The notes beneath the pieces were generated by a model, which was not told the origin of the DNA, made no database searches, and was given only the letters and a program-made list of their open reading frames with translations. 37,689 nt of DNA from Candidatus Acetatifactor stercoripullorum (GTDB lineage: Bacteria > Bacillota > Clostridia > Lachnospirales > Lachnospiraceae), in NCBI GenBank assembly GCA_019114005.1, contig DXGH01000036.1, forward strand, positions 1 to 37,689. The letters run 5' to 3'. Each line of letters begins with the position of its first letter. Position 1 is the stretch's first letter. A program made the translations under genes and the position numbers. Below, in pieces: positions 27,184-35,237 of the stretch.

Positions 27184-29709
27184 TTAAAGGCCCTGCTCGG
27201 TCCGGCGGATAATATCATCCTGTAAGGATTTCGAGAGGGTGGTGAACAATGCGCTGTAGCCCGCTACGCGCACCACCAGATGGGCATATTTTTCCGGATG
27301 AGCCTGGGCGTCTAAAAGCGTCTCCCTGTCCACCACGTTAAACTGCATATGGCTTCCCTTCTGGTCGAAATAGGTCTGAATCAGGGCCACAAAATTTTCC
27401 AGCCCTCTTTCGCCGCTTAAGGCCGTGGGATGGAATTTCTGATTGAACAAGGTGCCGTTGGAGGCGATTCCATGATCCAGCCTGGATACGGAATTTGCTG
27501 CCGCCGTAGGCCCGTGGACATCCTTTCCTGCCGAGGGAGAAACGCCGTCCGCCACCGGAGTATGGGCCAGGCGTCCGTCCGGAGTCGCCCCAGTCTGGGC
27601 GCCTAAGGGCACATTGGCAGACACCGGATAAAGTCCCGCCTGAAATTGTCCCCCTCTGGGATTTCTGTATTTTAAAAGCGGCCTGGTGTAGGTGTATGCC
27701 ACATCTCTGGCAAACATATCCACCTCTTCGTCGTCGTTTCCGTATTTAGGAACCTGGCTGATCATTTCCAAAAGCTCTTCGTAACGCTTTTTTTCCTGAT
27801 CGGGCAGCTTTGTTTCCATGACCTGAACCACCATTTCCGCAATCTGCTCCTGGCTCACCGTCATTCCCGCCTTCTGCATTTCCTTTACAATTTCCGTGAC
27901 AATCTCTGCGGCGCCAATCTGGTCAAAGCCCTGTCCGTAATTCATGGCAAGCGCTCTCTTATATTCCGCAAGAGTCACCTTCTTTTCGTCAAAGACAAGC
28001 TTCTTTACAGCATACAGCGAATCCGCCATGTTGGCGATGCCAAAGCCCTGGGGGCCTGTAAAGTTATAAACTGCGCCGCCCTCCTGCACGCTCTTTCCCC
28101 GGGCGATACAGTCGTCCACCATGCTGGACAAAAAGGGCAGCGGGCACCTTGCGGCGTGGGCCGTATCGATGGCGTTGTCCGCATTTACCAAAAGCGAGAT
28201 CTGATATTCCATCTGCTTTTTGTAAGCGTCATAAAAATCCTCGAAGGTAGTCATATCCTCTACCCGCCCGGTCTGTATGCTTATCCTTTCTCCCTTGTCA
28301 TATCCGTTGGAAAAAACCAGCTCCAGGGGCCGGCACATATTGAAAAACGCGGCGTCATGCCAGCCGTCCGTCTTTCCCGCCTTCTGGGGCTCCACACAGC
28401 CGATGATATTGTATTCCCTGGCATCCTCTAGGGTAAGTCCTCTGCTCATCAAGGAGGGAATGATCACCTCGTCATTATAGTAGGCCGGAAGCCCGATGCC
28501 CGTCCTGGTCAAATCCGCAGCCTTTAACAAAAGCGCATGGGGCGATTTATTCCACACACGGATGGAGAGAGAGGGCTGGGGCAGGAACACATGCTTGGAG
28601 GCCGTAATGCACATGAAAGACAGATCATTGGTCACGTCCACCCCGTCCTTGTCCTGGCCTCCCACAATCAGATTCTGGAACAGGCTGTAGCCCGCAAAGC
28701 CCTCTGCGCTGGCTGCATCCCGGCACTTGTTCAGGTCATTAAGCTTCACCCAGATACAGTCAATCAGCTCCTGGGCCTGCTGCCTGGTGATTTTCCCGCT
28801 GTCCAAGTCCCGCTTGTAATAGGGATACATATATTGGTCGAAGCGTCCGGGAGAAATGGAATGTCCGCTGGATTCTATCTGCAGAAGCTGCTGCACAAAC
28901 CAAAAGCTCTGGCATGCCTCATAAAAGCTTTCCGCCCCCTTTGCCGGCACCCTTTTACAGTTTGCCGCAATCTGCCTAAGCTCCTCTTTTCTTTTGCTGT
29001 CAGAGCACTCTGCCGCCATCTTTTCCGCCAGGGCTCCATACCTTTGGGCATACTCTATGGCGGCCTTACAGCTGATCACCAACGCCTTTAGAAAAGGAGC
29101 CCTGGTGCAGTAGTCCGCATCTGCAGGACTGCATTTTGCAAGGGCATCCTCCGCTTGGGCGATGATGCCCTCATAGCCTATGGCAAGCACCTTCTCATAC
29201 TGGACGGTCACATGTCCCACGCCATTGTAAAAATAATTCCCCGGGGTAAAAATATTATGAGCGATGGCCTTTCGGGTCTCCGGAGCCATCAGGTTTTCCG
29301 CAAGCTCGCTGGTTGTCTTATTCTCCCAGTAGGCGTCCGCTTCCTTAAGCTCCCGCTTGGTCTGCTCAGATATGTAAAAAGGATCCGCACTTCTGTGTTC
29401 TACGGTGTCAAACTCTTCCTCCAGCCATTTGTAGGAATACTCCGGATACGTCTGACACCCTCTGGGGGCTATGGTGGTGCTTCCCACGATCAGCTCTTCC
29501 TCTCTGATAATGATAGGCAGATGCCGCAGGATGTGCTCAAATGCCTTGGCCCGGCGCAAAATAATGGGCAGACCTTCCGTGCTTTTATAGGATTCCGTGA
29601 TCAGCCTGGCCCTGGCAGACTCTATCTCCGGCATTTTGGCAAATAAATGCTTTACCAGCCTGGGAATCCTCTCTGTCTTTGGAATTTCCTCAGTATAATA
29701 CTTTTCCAT
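27184..29709 (-). CDS. Glycyl radical 1,2-propanediol dehydratase (B12-independent)
   Basis: The 841-residue glycyl radical enzyme has the thiyl cysteine and general base C438-x-E440 (IIGCVEPQ) and the glycyl radical loop VRVAGYSALF with G817. HSISPGRFD, HNIFTPGNYF and TDGWHDAAF carry the histidine, serine and aspartate residues of the diol/glycerol dehydratase subgroup. It converts (S)-1,2-propanediol to propionaldehyde. About 45 residues (597-639) form an insertion with two amphipathic helices, absent from glycerol dehydratases of about 787 residues; this may be an internal encapsulation peptide. The start is the ATG at 29707-29709 with AAAGGAG upstream. A consensus promoter lies about 108 nt before it. 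Confidence 0.93.
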   Translation of the reverse strand: MEKYYTEEIPKTERIPRLVKHLFAKMPEIESARARLITESYKSTEGLPIILRRAKAFEHILRHLPIIIREEELIVGSTTIAPRGCQTYPEYSYKWLEEEFDTVEHRSADPFYISEQTKRELKEADAYWENKTTSELAENLMAPETRKAIAHNIFTPGNYFYNGVGHVTVQYEKVLAIGYEGIIAQAEDALAKCSPADADYCTRAPFLKALVISCKAAIEYAQRYGALAEKMAAECSDSKRKEELRQIAANCKRVPAKGAESFYEACQSFWFVQQLLQIESSGHSISPGRFDQYMYPYYKRDLDSGKITRQQAQELIDCIWVKLNDLNKCRDAASAEGFAGYSLFQNLIVGGQDKDGVDVTNDLSFMCITASKHVFLPQPSLSIRVWNKSPHALLLKAADLTRTGIGLPAYYNDEVIIPSLMSRGLTLEDAREYNIIGCVEPQKAGKTDGWHDAAFFNMCRPLELVFSNGYDKGERISIQTGRVEDMTTFEDFYDAYKKQMEYQISLLVNADNAIDTAHAARCPLPFLSSMVDDCIARGKSVQEGGAVYNFTGPQGFGIANMADSLYAVKKLVFDEKKVTLAEYKRALAMNYGQGFDQIGAAEIVTEIVKEMQKAGMTVSQEQIAEMVVQVMETKLPDQEKKRYEELLEMISQVPKYGNDDEEVDMFARDVAYTYTRPLLKYRNPRGGQFQAGLYPVSANVPLGAQTGATPDGRLAHTPVADGVSPSAGKDVHGPTAAANSVSRLDHGIASNGTLFNQKFHPTALSGERGLENFVALIQTYFDQKGSHMQFNVVDRETLLDAQAHPEKYAHLVVRVAGYSALFTTLSKSLQDDIIRRTEQGL

Positions 29710-29816
29710 CCGTTCTCCTTTCCCCATGCCGGACTTTTCCGGCCTTGTGTTTTTTATAAGCGCTTCTATGACTTGCCTGGATTCTTCCTTTTATCCGGTC
29801 TGTACACGATAGCTTT

Positions 29817-29845
29817 ATTATATTCCCGGTGCTTTGGAATGTCAA
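29817..29845 (-). promoter_or_regulatory. Consensus promoter of the glycyl radical operon
   Basis: TTGACA (29840-29845), 17 bp, TATAAT (29817-29822) on the minus strand: both boxes are perfect. The spacer TTCCAAAGCACCGGGAA is almost the same as the spacer of the divergent promoter at 29927-29955. The leader is about 100 nt and holds a small GCCGG/CCGGC hairpin (29728-29743). Confidence 0.85.
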
Positions 29846-29865
29846 TAAATGTTACATATTTATTG
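29843..29865. promoter_or_regulatory. Inverted repeat overlapping the -35 box
   Basis: CAATAAAT, 7 nt, ATTTATTG: a perfect 8-bp dyad that overlaps the -35 box of the glycyl radical operon promoter by three bases. It is a candidate repressor or activator site. Confidence 0.5.
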
Positions 29866-29926
29866 TATGTTTTATGTTGTTTTTATTTGTTTTATTTGTT
29901 TTTCTTCCAAAAATATGTGTTTTTTC

Positions 29927-29955
29927 TTGACTTTCCAAAGTTTTGGGAACATACT
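29927..29955 (+). promoter_or_regulatory. Promoter of the PHP gene
   Basis: TTGACT (29927-29932), spacer of 17 bp (TTCCAAAGTTTTGGGAA), CATACT (29950-29955). It shares 13 of 17 spacer bases, in the same register, with the promoter of the glycyl radical operon on the other strand. Confidence 0.65.
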
Positions 29956-29989
29956 GAAAAAGAGAACAAGGACAAGGAATGAACTCCCT

Positions 29990-30736
29990 ATGAATGATTT
30001 TTTTAAGATAGATCTCCACACCCACACCTGCGCAAGCGGACACGGCACAAAGGACACCATCACTGATCTGGCCAGGGAAGCGTCGGCCAGAGGAATCACC
30101 ATTCTGGGCATCAGCGATCACGGCCCGGCCACTATGGGCTCGGCTAAGCCCGCCTACTTTCGGGGACTGTCCGTGCTTAACAGACAGGACGCCCTGGCCG
30201 GAAGCTCAAAAAGGCATCCTTTTGGAGTGCGCCTGCTTTTGGGTGTGGAGGCAAATATTTTAGACAAGGAAGGACATCTGGATCTTTCCGATGAGATTCT
30301 GGCCTCCCTGGATTATGTGATTGTAAGCATGCACCTGCCCATATATACGCCCGGCTCCGTCAAAGAAAACACACTTGCCTATCAAAGGGCCATGGAGCAT
30401 CCAAAGGTCCGTATCATCGGCCACTGTGACGATCCCCGGTTTCCTGTGGATTACGATGCTTTAGTAAGCGCTTCCCTCCAAAGAGGCGTCCTGCCGGAGC
30501 TGAATAACGTATCACTGCTGTCTGGCAGTTATCGCGGAGACTGTCGTCCGGGCGCTATTTGCCTGCTGGATGCCTGCCGCAGACTGAATTATCCCATCCT
30601 TCTTTCCAGCGACAGCCATGGAAAGGAGCAGATCGGCTGCATGGCACAGGCCTTTGCCCTGACAAAGGAAAGAGCCTTTCCTGCATCCCTGATCGGGAAT
30701 CTGCATCCGGAAAGGCTCCCATTTTCTATTTTCTGA
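29990..30736 (+). CDS. PHP-domain phosphoesterase
   Basis: The 248-residue PHP protein has the metal-binding motifs of the family: DLHTHTCASGHG, ISDHGPA, LLGVEANIL, IVSMHLP, IIGHCDDPRF and LLSSDSHG. The set resembles the YcdX/histidinol-phosphatase-like phosphatases with a trinuclear metal centre. The frame is open upstream, but the ATG at 29990 begins the domain; AAGGA lies about 13 nt before it. It is the only plus-strand gene between the microcompartment and rhamnose genes and its promoter shares its spacer with that of the glycyl radical operon, so a role in the pathway, for example removing a phosphorylated side product, is possible but unproven. Confidence 0.85.
   Translation: MNDFFKIDLHTHTCASGHGTKDTITDLAREASARGITILGISDHGPATMGSAKPAYFRGLSVLNRQDALAGSSKRHPFGVRLLLGVEANILDKEGHLDLSDEILASLDYVIVSMHLPIYTPGSVKENTLAYQRAMEHPKVRIIGHCDDPRFPVDYDALVSASLQRGVLPELNNVSLLSGSYRGDCRPGAICLLDACRRLNYPILLSSDSHGKEQIGCMAQAFALTKERAFPASLIGNLHPERLPFSIF
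30672..30718 (-). terminator. Candidate rhaBA terminator inside the PHP coding end
   Basis: GAGCCTTTCC (30672-30681) and GGAAAGGCTC (30709-30718) form a perfect 10-bp stem whose loop contains further pairing. On the minus strand it follows the rhaA stop by a few bases and is followed by TTTCCTTTG, a weak T-tract. The hairpin is encoded within the 3' end of the PHP gene. Confidence 0.5.
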
Positions 30737-31985
30737 GCGAAAGAACCTTGGCCTCATACTCTTTGATCTCTTCAAGCCAGCCCGTATCCCCCGCTACACC
30801 GCACTGCCTGCAGTATTCCTCCCAGACAGCCCCGAAGGGATAGGTCTTTATCTCCTCCTGCATCACCATAAGCTCCGTGAAACGGCTTTCATCCTGCAGC
30901 TTTTTCAGCATTTCATTGGGTGTGCACAAAGCGTTCAAAAGAGCCTTCTGCCAGCTTCTGAAGCCCACAGTCCAGGCGCTGATGCGGTTGATGCTTGCGT
31001 CAAAGTAATCCAGAGCCATATAAACCCTGTCAAGCCCGCCGCATCTTACAATCTCCTTTGCCATCTCCCTCGTCTCGTCATCGTAGAGCACCACATGATC
31101 ACTGTCCCAGCGGATGGGCCTTGTAATGTGAAGGGCGATCTCCGGGAAAAAGCAAAGCAGCGCGGGAATCTTGTCGGAAACCACCTCTGTAGGGTGATAA
31201 TGCCCGTTATCCATCAGAGGAAGCACGCCGTCGTGGGTGGCAGCAAAGCTTAAGGTAAACTCCGCGCTGCCTGCAGTGTAAGCCTCCACGCCGATACCGA
31301 ACACCTTGGACTCCACACAAGGCTTTACTAAATTCTTGTCATAGGGCTCGGACAAAATCTGCTCAATGGAATCCTTGTACCTCATTCTGGGCCCCATTCT
31401 GTCCGCAGGAATATCTTTAAATCCGTCGCCGATCCAGATATTCATTACACAGGGAACCCCTGTCTCCTTTGCAAAATACTCAGAAATACGGATGCAGGCC
31501 TTTCCGTGATTGATCCAAAACTGTCTGATCTCCTCATCAGGGCTTGTGAGCGTCAGGCCATCCTTGATCTTATCATGGGAAAAGAAGGTGGGATTAAAAT
31601 CGATTCCCATGTTTCTTTCCTTGGCAAATTCCACCCATTTTGCAAAATGCTTCGGCTCCAGCTTATCCCTGTCCGCAAACTCGCCCTCCTCAAAAACAGC
31701 GTAGCTTGCATGGAGATTCAGCTTCTTTTTGCCGGGCATCAGGCTGATGGCTTTATCCATGTCCTGCATCAGTTCCTTAGGAGTCCTTGCTTTTCCGGGA
31801 TAGTCTCCCGTGGTTTGAATTCCTCCGGTAAGGGGGCCGTCATGGTCAAACCCAATCACATCGTCTCCCTGCCAGCAGTGAAGGGAAACCGGGATTTCCT
31901 TCAATTTGGCAATGGCAGCGTCAGTATCCACCCCCAGCGCTCCATACATTTGTTTTGCAGACTCATATCTTTCCTGCTGTGTCAT
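30726..31985 (-). CDS. rhaA: L-rhamnose isomerase
   Basis: The 419-residue RhaA interconverts L-rhamnose and L-rhamnulose. Typical segments: VSLHCWQGDDVIGFD near the N-terminus, GGIQTTGDYPGKAR, LNLHASYAVFE, GIDFNPTFFSHDKIKDG and MNIWIGDGFKDIPADR, which provide the metal and sugar ligands. The length is that of E. coli RhaA. AAAGGAGG precedes the ATG. It lies 43 nt after rhaB in one operon, and its end overlaps the convergent PHP gene by 11 nt. No rhamnose mutarotase or transporter gene is present. Confidence 0.96.
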   Translation of the reverse strand: MTQQERYESAKQMYGALGVDTDAAIAKLKEIPVSLHCWQGDDVIGFDHDGPLTGGIQTTGDYPGKARTPKELMQDMDKAISLMPGKKKLNLHASYAVFEEGEFADRDKLEPKHFAKWVEFAKERNMGIDFNPTFFSHDKIKDGLTLTSPDEEIRQFWINHGKACIRISEYFAKETGVPCVMNIWIGDGFKDIPADRMGPRMRYKDSIEQILSEPYDKNLVKPCVESKVFGIGVEAYTAGSAEFTLSFAATHDGVLPLMDNGHYHPTEVVSDKIPALLCFFPEIALHITRPIRWDSDHVVLYDDETREMAKEIVRCGGLDRVYMALDYFDASINRISAWTVGFRSWQKALLNALCTPNEMLKKLQDESRFTELMVMQEEIKTYPFGAVWEEYCRQCGVAGDTGWLEEIKEYEAKVLSLRK

Positions 31986-32028
31986 TTTACTGCTTCCTCC
32001 TTTATTTTAATTTGCTTGGTTTCCTTTC

Positions 32029-33438
32029 TCATTCTTCCGGCAGATATTCCACAATGGGAAAGGACTGAAAAACACAGGCTCTTGCATCCTGTAAGTCCTT
32101 AAGCTCTCCCGCCGCTATCATCTGGGCCGCAAGATTTCCTGCGGCAGTGGCCTCCGTAGGCCCGGCGTACACAGGAACCCCCGCAGCCGCGGCGGTAAGG
32201 CGATTTAAATAATCCGCATTGGCCCCTCCGCCCACAATATGTATCCTGTCGTAGGTTTTCCCGGTGATTTCCTCCAGCTCCCGCATAGTGGCCGCGTAGC
32301 ACCTGGCGAGACTGTTGTAAATAACCGCCGCCGTCTGAGCGATTCCCTCCGGCACCTGCTGCCCTGTCTCCTGGCAGGCTTTGCACACCTCTTTGGTCAT
32401 ATTCTCAGGCGCAAGAAAACGATCATCGTTGCAGTCTACGATAGAGGAAATGCTGCACTCGGAGGCCATCTGGCAGATTTCCCCAAAGCCCAGGCCTTCT
32501 CCGATCTCCTTTTTTACCGACTGTATCATCCACAGCCCCATAATATTTTTCAGGTAACGGAACCGATAATCGTATCCCCCTTCATTTGTAAGGTTATGCT
32601 CTCTGCTTGCTTCGGAGCAGTCCGCCTCCTTAAGCTCTGTTCCCATCAGGGACCATGTGCCCGAGCTGATATAAAGGGCGGCCTCCTCTCCCTTGGCAGG
32701 CACCGCCATCACAGCCGAGCCCGTGTCGTGAGTTGCCGGAATGACCACCTTACAGTCATAACCGATTTCAGCAGCCACATCCTCCTTCAGGTTGCCAAGG
32801 ACGGTACCCGGCAGGGACAGCTTCTGGAAGATTTCTACAGGATAGCCCAGCTTTTCAATCAGCTCCAAATCCCAGTCCCTGGTCTTTGGGCTTACCAGCT
32901 GCCCCGTTGTGGCATTGGTGTATTCCGACGCCTTTTTTCCTGTCAGAAGAAAGTGGAAATAATCCGGAATCATCAAAAGCGTCCTGGCTTTAGAAAGCTG
33001 CTTTGGCTTTTTTTTCTTTAATGCCATCAGCTGATAAATGGTGTTAAAGGACTGCTTCTGGATTCCCGTTCGGGCATACAGCTCTTTCTCCGGAATGATC
33101 TTATATACCTCTTCATCCATTCCCTTGGTTCTGCCGTCCCGGTAAGCAGCTGCATTTCCAATGCGCTGATCCTTTTCGTCAAGCAGCACGAAGTCCACCC
33201 CCCAGGTGTCAATGCCCGCGCTGACAGGTATTTTCCCGATTTCCTTACATTTTTTCATTCCTGTCTTGATTTCCTCAAAAAGCCTGTCTACATCCCACAC
33301 AAGCTCTCCGTCCTCTTCCACCATTCCGTTGGGAAAACGGTGCACCTCCTCTAACACCATCCTTCCCTCCTTCAAATGTCCGAGAATATGGCGGCCGCTG
33401 GAAGCGCCGATATCGATGGCAAGATAATACTGCTCCAT
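32029..33438 (-). CDS. rhaB: L-rhamnulokinase
   Basis: The 469-residue FGGY-family kinase phosphorylates L-rhamnulose at C1. N-terminal ATPase fold AIDIGASSGRHI, substrate region AGIDTWGVDF, middle ATHDTGSAVMAVP and LYISSGTWSLMG, C-terminal IHIVGGGANADYLNRLTAAAAG are those of RhaB. The ATG at 33436-33438 has AAGGAGAGGG upstream; upstream in-frame codons precede that site. It is first in the rhaBA operon, behind its own promoter and a perfect palindrome. Confidence 0.95.
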   Translation of the reverse strand: MEQYYLAIDIGASSGRHILGHLKEGRMVLEEVHRFPNGMVEEDGELVWDVDRLFEEIKTGMKKCKEIGKIPVSAGIDTWGVDFVLLDEKDQRIGNAAAYRDGRTKGMDEEVYKIIPEKELYARTGIQKQSFNTIYQLMALKKKKPKQLSKARTLLMIPDYFHFLLTGKKASEYTNATTGQLVSPKTRDWDLELIEKLGYPVEIFQKLSLPGTVLGNLKEDVAAEIGYDCKVVIPATHDTGSAVMAVPAKGEEAALYISSGTWSLMGTELKEADCSEASREHNLTNEGGYDYRFRYLKNIMGLWMIQSVKKEIGEGLGFGEICQMASECSISSIVDCNDDRFLAPENMTKEVCKACQETGQQVPEGIAQTAAVIYNSLARCYAATMRELEEITGKTYDRIHIVGGGANADYLNRLTAAAAGVPVYAGPTEATAAGNLAAQMIAAGELKDLQDARACVFQSFPIVEYLPEE

Positions 33439-33458
33439 GAAATACCCTCTCCTTTTCG

Positions 33459-33470
33459 TTTTGCGCAAAA
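33459..33470. promoter_or_regulatory. Palindrome before rhaB (candidate operator)
   Basis: TTTTGCGCAAAA, a perfect 12-bp palindrome, lies between the promoter and the ribosome binding site of rhaB, in the position of a repressor site. Confidence 0.45.
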
Positions 33471-33492
33471 TCTGGTTTCCTTAGTATTCTAC

Positions 33493-33520
33493 GCTATATG
33501 ATAGCTTATAAAAAGGACAA
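33493..33520 (-). promoter_or_regulatory. Candidate rhaBA promoter
   Basis: TTGTCC (33515-33520), 16 bp, TATAGC (33493-33498) on the minus strand. The region also holds the dyad GCTAT-CAT-ATAGC over the -10. The -35 directly follows the T-tract of the upstream terminator. Confidence 0.45.
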
Positions 33521-33554
33521 AAAAAAGGACACCATTTGTTTAAAAAAGTGTCCT
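33518..33554 (-). terminator. Intrinsic terminator after the exporter operon
   Basis: On the minus strand AGGACAC, a 15-nt loop, GTGTCCT, then a run of T. It lies downstream of the lipoprotein gene and upstream of rhaB, so it insulates rhaBA from the exporter transcript. Confidence 0.7.
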
Positions 33555-33698
33555 GATTTGCCAAGGGCTGATGAAGGGCTTTACTATGCCTGTTTTAATT
33601 CCTCTGTTTCGTTCTATAAGAAAAATTGATATCTAAACCAGAGAGCGATCATATCGGCTCGGAAGCAGATTCTAACTTAGCTCAACGAACATTCTCCC

Positions 33699-34169
33699 TC
33701 ATTCCACAGTCACCTGCAATGAGCCGCAAAAATTATCTCCCTCTAAAGAAAGATAGTTATCCCCTTCATCAAGCGTAACGGAATATGTGCCTGTATCGCT
33801 TGTATCTGCGATGATTTTTTCTTCGTTTTTATCACGCCAATAAAATTTAACTGTACCGGAATCAACTGTCAGCTCGTAAATTACGGTAAGATCATTTCCA
33901 TTTTTCCGTTCCAGCCCTGTACCTCCGAATATATATTCAGTACCGTTAAAGTCATCATATTCGGCATGATAGGAGCCTGTATAGGTATCCTCACCTTTGG
34001 TCTTATCACCCTGTAAATCTTTTTCGTCTGTAAGAGCATACTTGCTGAAATACTGGAGCATATCGTTAAAGCCGTTTATCACATTGTCTTTTACATTATC
34101 GCCGCTGCACCCCGTGATGGCAAAGATCAAACACAAGGAGAGCAGTGAAACAGTCAGAATTCTTTTCAT
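33699..34169 (-). CDS. Putative lipoprotein
   Basis: The 156-residue protein has a lipoprotein signal peptide (MKRILTVSLLSLCLIFAITGC), the lipobox cysteine at about position 21, and a soluble, acidic, beta-rich remainder (DDFNGTEYIFGGTGLERKNG, GTYSVTLDEGDNYLSLEGDN). No family is recognised. It should be anchored to the outer face of the membrane. It begins 4 nt after the stop of the small membrane protein gene, so it belongs to the ABC exporter operon and may help in sensing or immunity, as lipoprotein partners of peptide exporters do. Confidence 0.75.
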   Translation of the reverse strand: MKRILTVSLLSLCLIFAITGCSGDNVKDNVINGFNDMLQYFSKYALTDEKDLQGDKTKGEDTYTGSYHAEYDDFNGTEYIFGGTGLERKNGNDLTVIYELTVDSGTVKFYWRDKNEEKIIADTSDTGTYSVTLDEGDNYLSLEGDNFCGSLQVTVE

Positions 34170-34173
34170 ATCA

Positions 34174-34461
34174 TCACCCGCCAATCCTTGTTATCATATT
34201 CATAGCAATGATCGCAATCGCGCCGACCGCGTAAATGCTGTTGATTACAACACACACCTGCATAAGTTTGGATTTTACCCTGCCTTTGGCATAAGCCAGA
34301 ATAGAAAAGATACCTGAAAAAATCATAAAGGCGGCGTAACTGTAAATCATAATCTCCGCCACCGGCGACTTCAATGCCCAGTCAAAGCTGCGCAAGGGTA
34401 AGATCGTCCACGGAACAAACAGCATAATGGCAGAAACAGCAGTTAAAATTTTGTTTTTCAT
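34174..34461 (-). CDS. Small membrane protein of the exporter operon
   Basis: The 95-residue protein has three hydrophobic segments (about 5-24, 36-58 and 67-90). No family is recognised. AAAGGAG lies directly before the ATG, and the gene begins 5 nt after the permease stop. Its place between an ABC-2 permease and a lipoprotein suggests an accessory part of the exporter. Confidence 0.75.
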   Translation of the reverse strand: MKNKILTAVSAIMLFVPWTILPLRSFDWALKSPVAEIMIYSYAAFMIFSGIFSILAYAKGRVKSKLMQVCVVINSIYAVGAIAIIAMNMITRIGG

Positions 34462-34466
34462 TGTAG

Positions 34467-35237
34467 TTATCTCCTTTCAGATGCGCCGAATCGAATACAG
34501 GATACGGCAAGTGCTAAAATTGTGATCCCGGCTGCAGCAGGCAGCCACGGTAGCCATGCAATTTGTGTTTCATAAACGCCCCAGGCAACTCTCCCATACG
34601 CTACCATTAACAAATAGAACGGATAGCTCATCGGGTATGCAAACCAAATTTTTGTGTTTATCATAAGCACAGAAGGTACAATAGAAGCCAAACCGATGCC
34701 AACCGAAAAAATGGGAGACTGAATTAAAGTGGAAATCGCAAGGTACACAGCAGCCATGGGGATTGCCCCGGCATATATGCTGCATACAGTTTTGCAGACA
34801 TATAACGGCTCAAGGATAAAGTGATAGTCCTGGGTATTGGTAACAATTGCCGCACTGATATAATACGCGCCAATGGACATTATCATCTGTACTGCCGCCA
34901 GTATCAGCAAAACAGTAAATTTCGTGAGGCACAATTTGGCCGTGCCAACCGGCAGGGACAGCATTTTCAAAATCCCTTTGTTCGAGCGCTCCGTTTGATT
35001 GAGCAGCACGGTACAGATCACCAGCGACGCCGGGATCATAAACCATGCCATACCCATAAAACCCTGAATGAAAAAGTTGTTTTCGGGAGTGATCGGGATA
35101 CCCCTCAAATCAAAATTCATATCTGCATTGATAATGCTCGGAATCCACATCATAATTATAGGAATAAACAATATCAAAAAGATTTTAGAGCGGCGGATTT
35201 TTTTGAATTCCACTCCCACTAAGGATAAAAAGCTCAT
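34467..35237 (-). CDS. ABC-2 type exporter permease (second)
   Basis: The 256-residue permease has six hydrophobic segments and the start typical of LanE/LanG and BcrB proteins (MSFLSLVGVEFKKIRRSK). Paired small permeases with a BcrA/LanF-type ATPase form exporters for antimicrobial peptides such as lantibiotics or bacitracin. The substrate cannot be read from the sequence. It overlaps the first permease gene by 4 nt (ATGA). Confidence 0.82.
   Translation of the reverse strand: MSFLSLVGVEFKKIRRSKIFLILFIPIIMMWIPSIINADMNFDLRGIPITPENNFFIQGFMGMAWFMIPASLVICTVLLNQTERSNKGILKMLSLPVGTAKLCLTKFTVLLILAAVQMIMSIGAYYISAAIVTNTQDYHFILEPLYVCKTVCSIYAGAIPMAAVYLAISTLIQSPIFSVGIGLASIVPSVLMINTKIWFAYPMSYPFYLLMVAYGRVAWGVYETQIAWLPWLPAAAGITILALAVSCIRFGASERR

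Noticed and set aside
26380..27225. Open frame of 281 codons on the plus strand
   Set aside because: Antisense to the glycyl radical activase; no domain and no plausible start signal.
29710..29810. Possible riboswitch in the leader of the glycyl radical operon
   Set aside because: Only a short GCCGG/CCGGC hairpin is seen; there is no cobalamin box or other conserved riboswitch core.
29865..29940. T-rich repeats (TTTTATTTG) as a possible repeat array or CRISPR
   Set aside because: Units are short, irregular and without unique spacers; this is ordinary AT-rich intergenic sequence around promoters.
29849..29989. N-terminal extension of the PHP protein
   Set aside because: It would place the coding start upstream of the promoter and is an AT-rich translation without domain character; the metal motif begins just after the ATG at 29990.
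32239..33021. Open frame of 260 codons on the plus strand
   Set aside because: Antisense to rhaB, whose FGGY motifs are complete.
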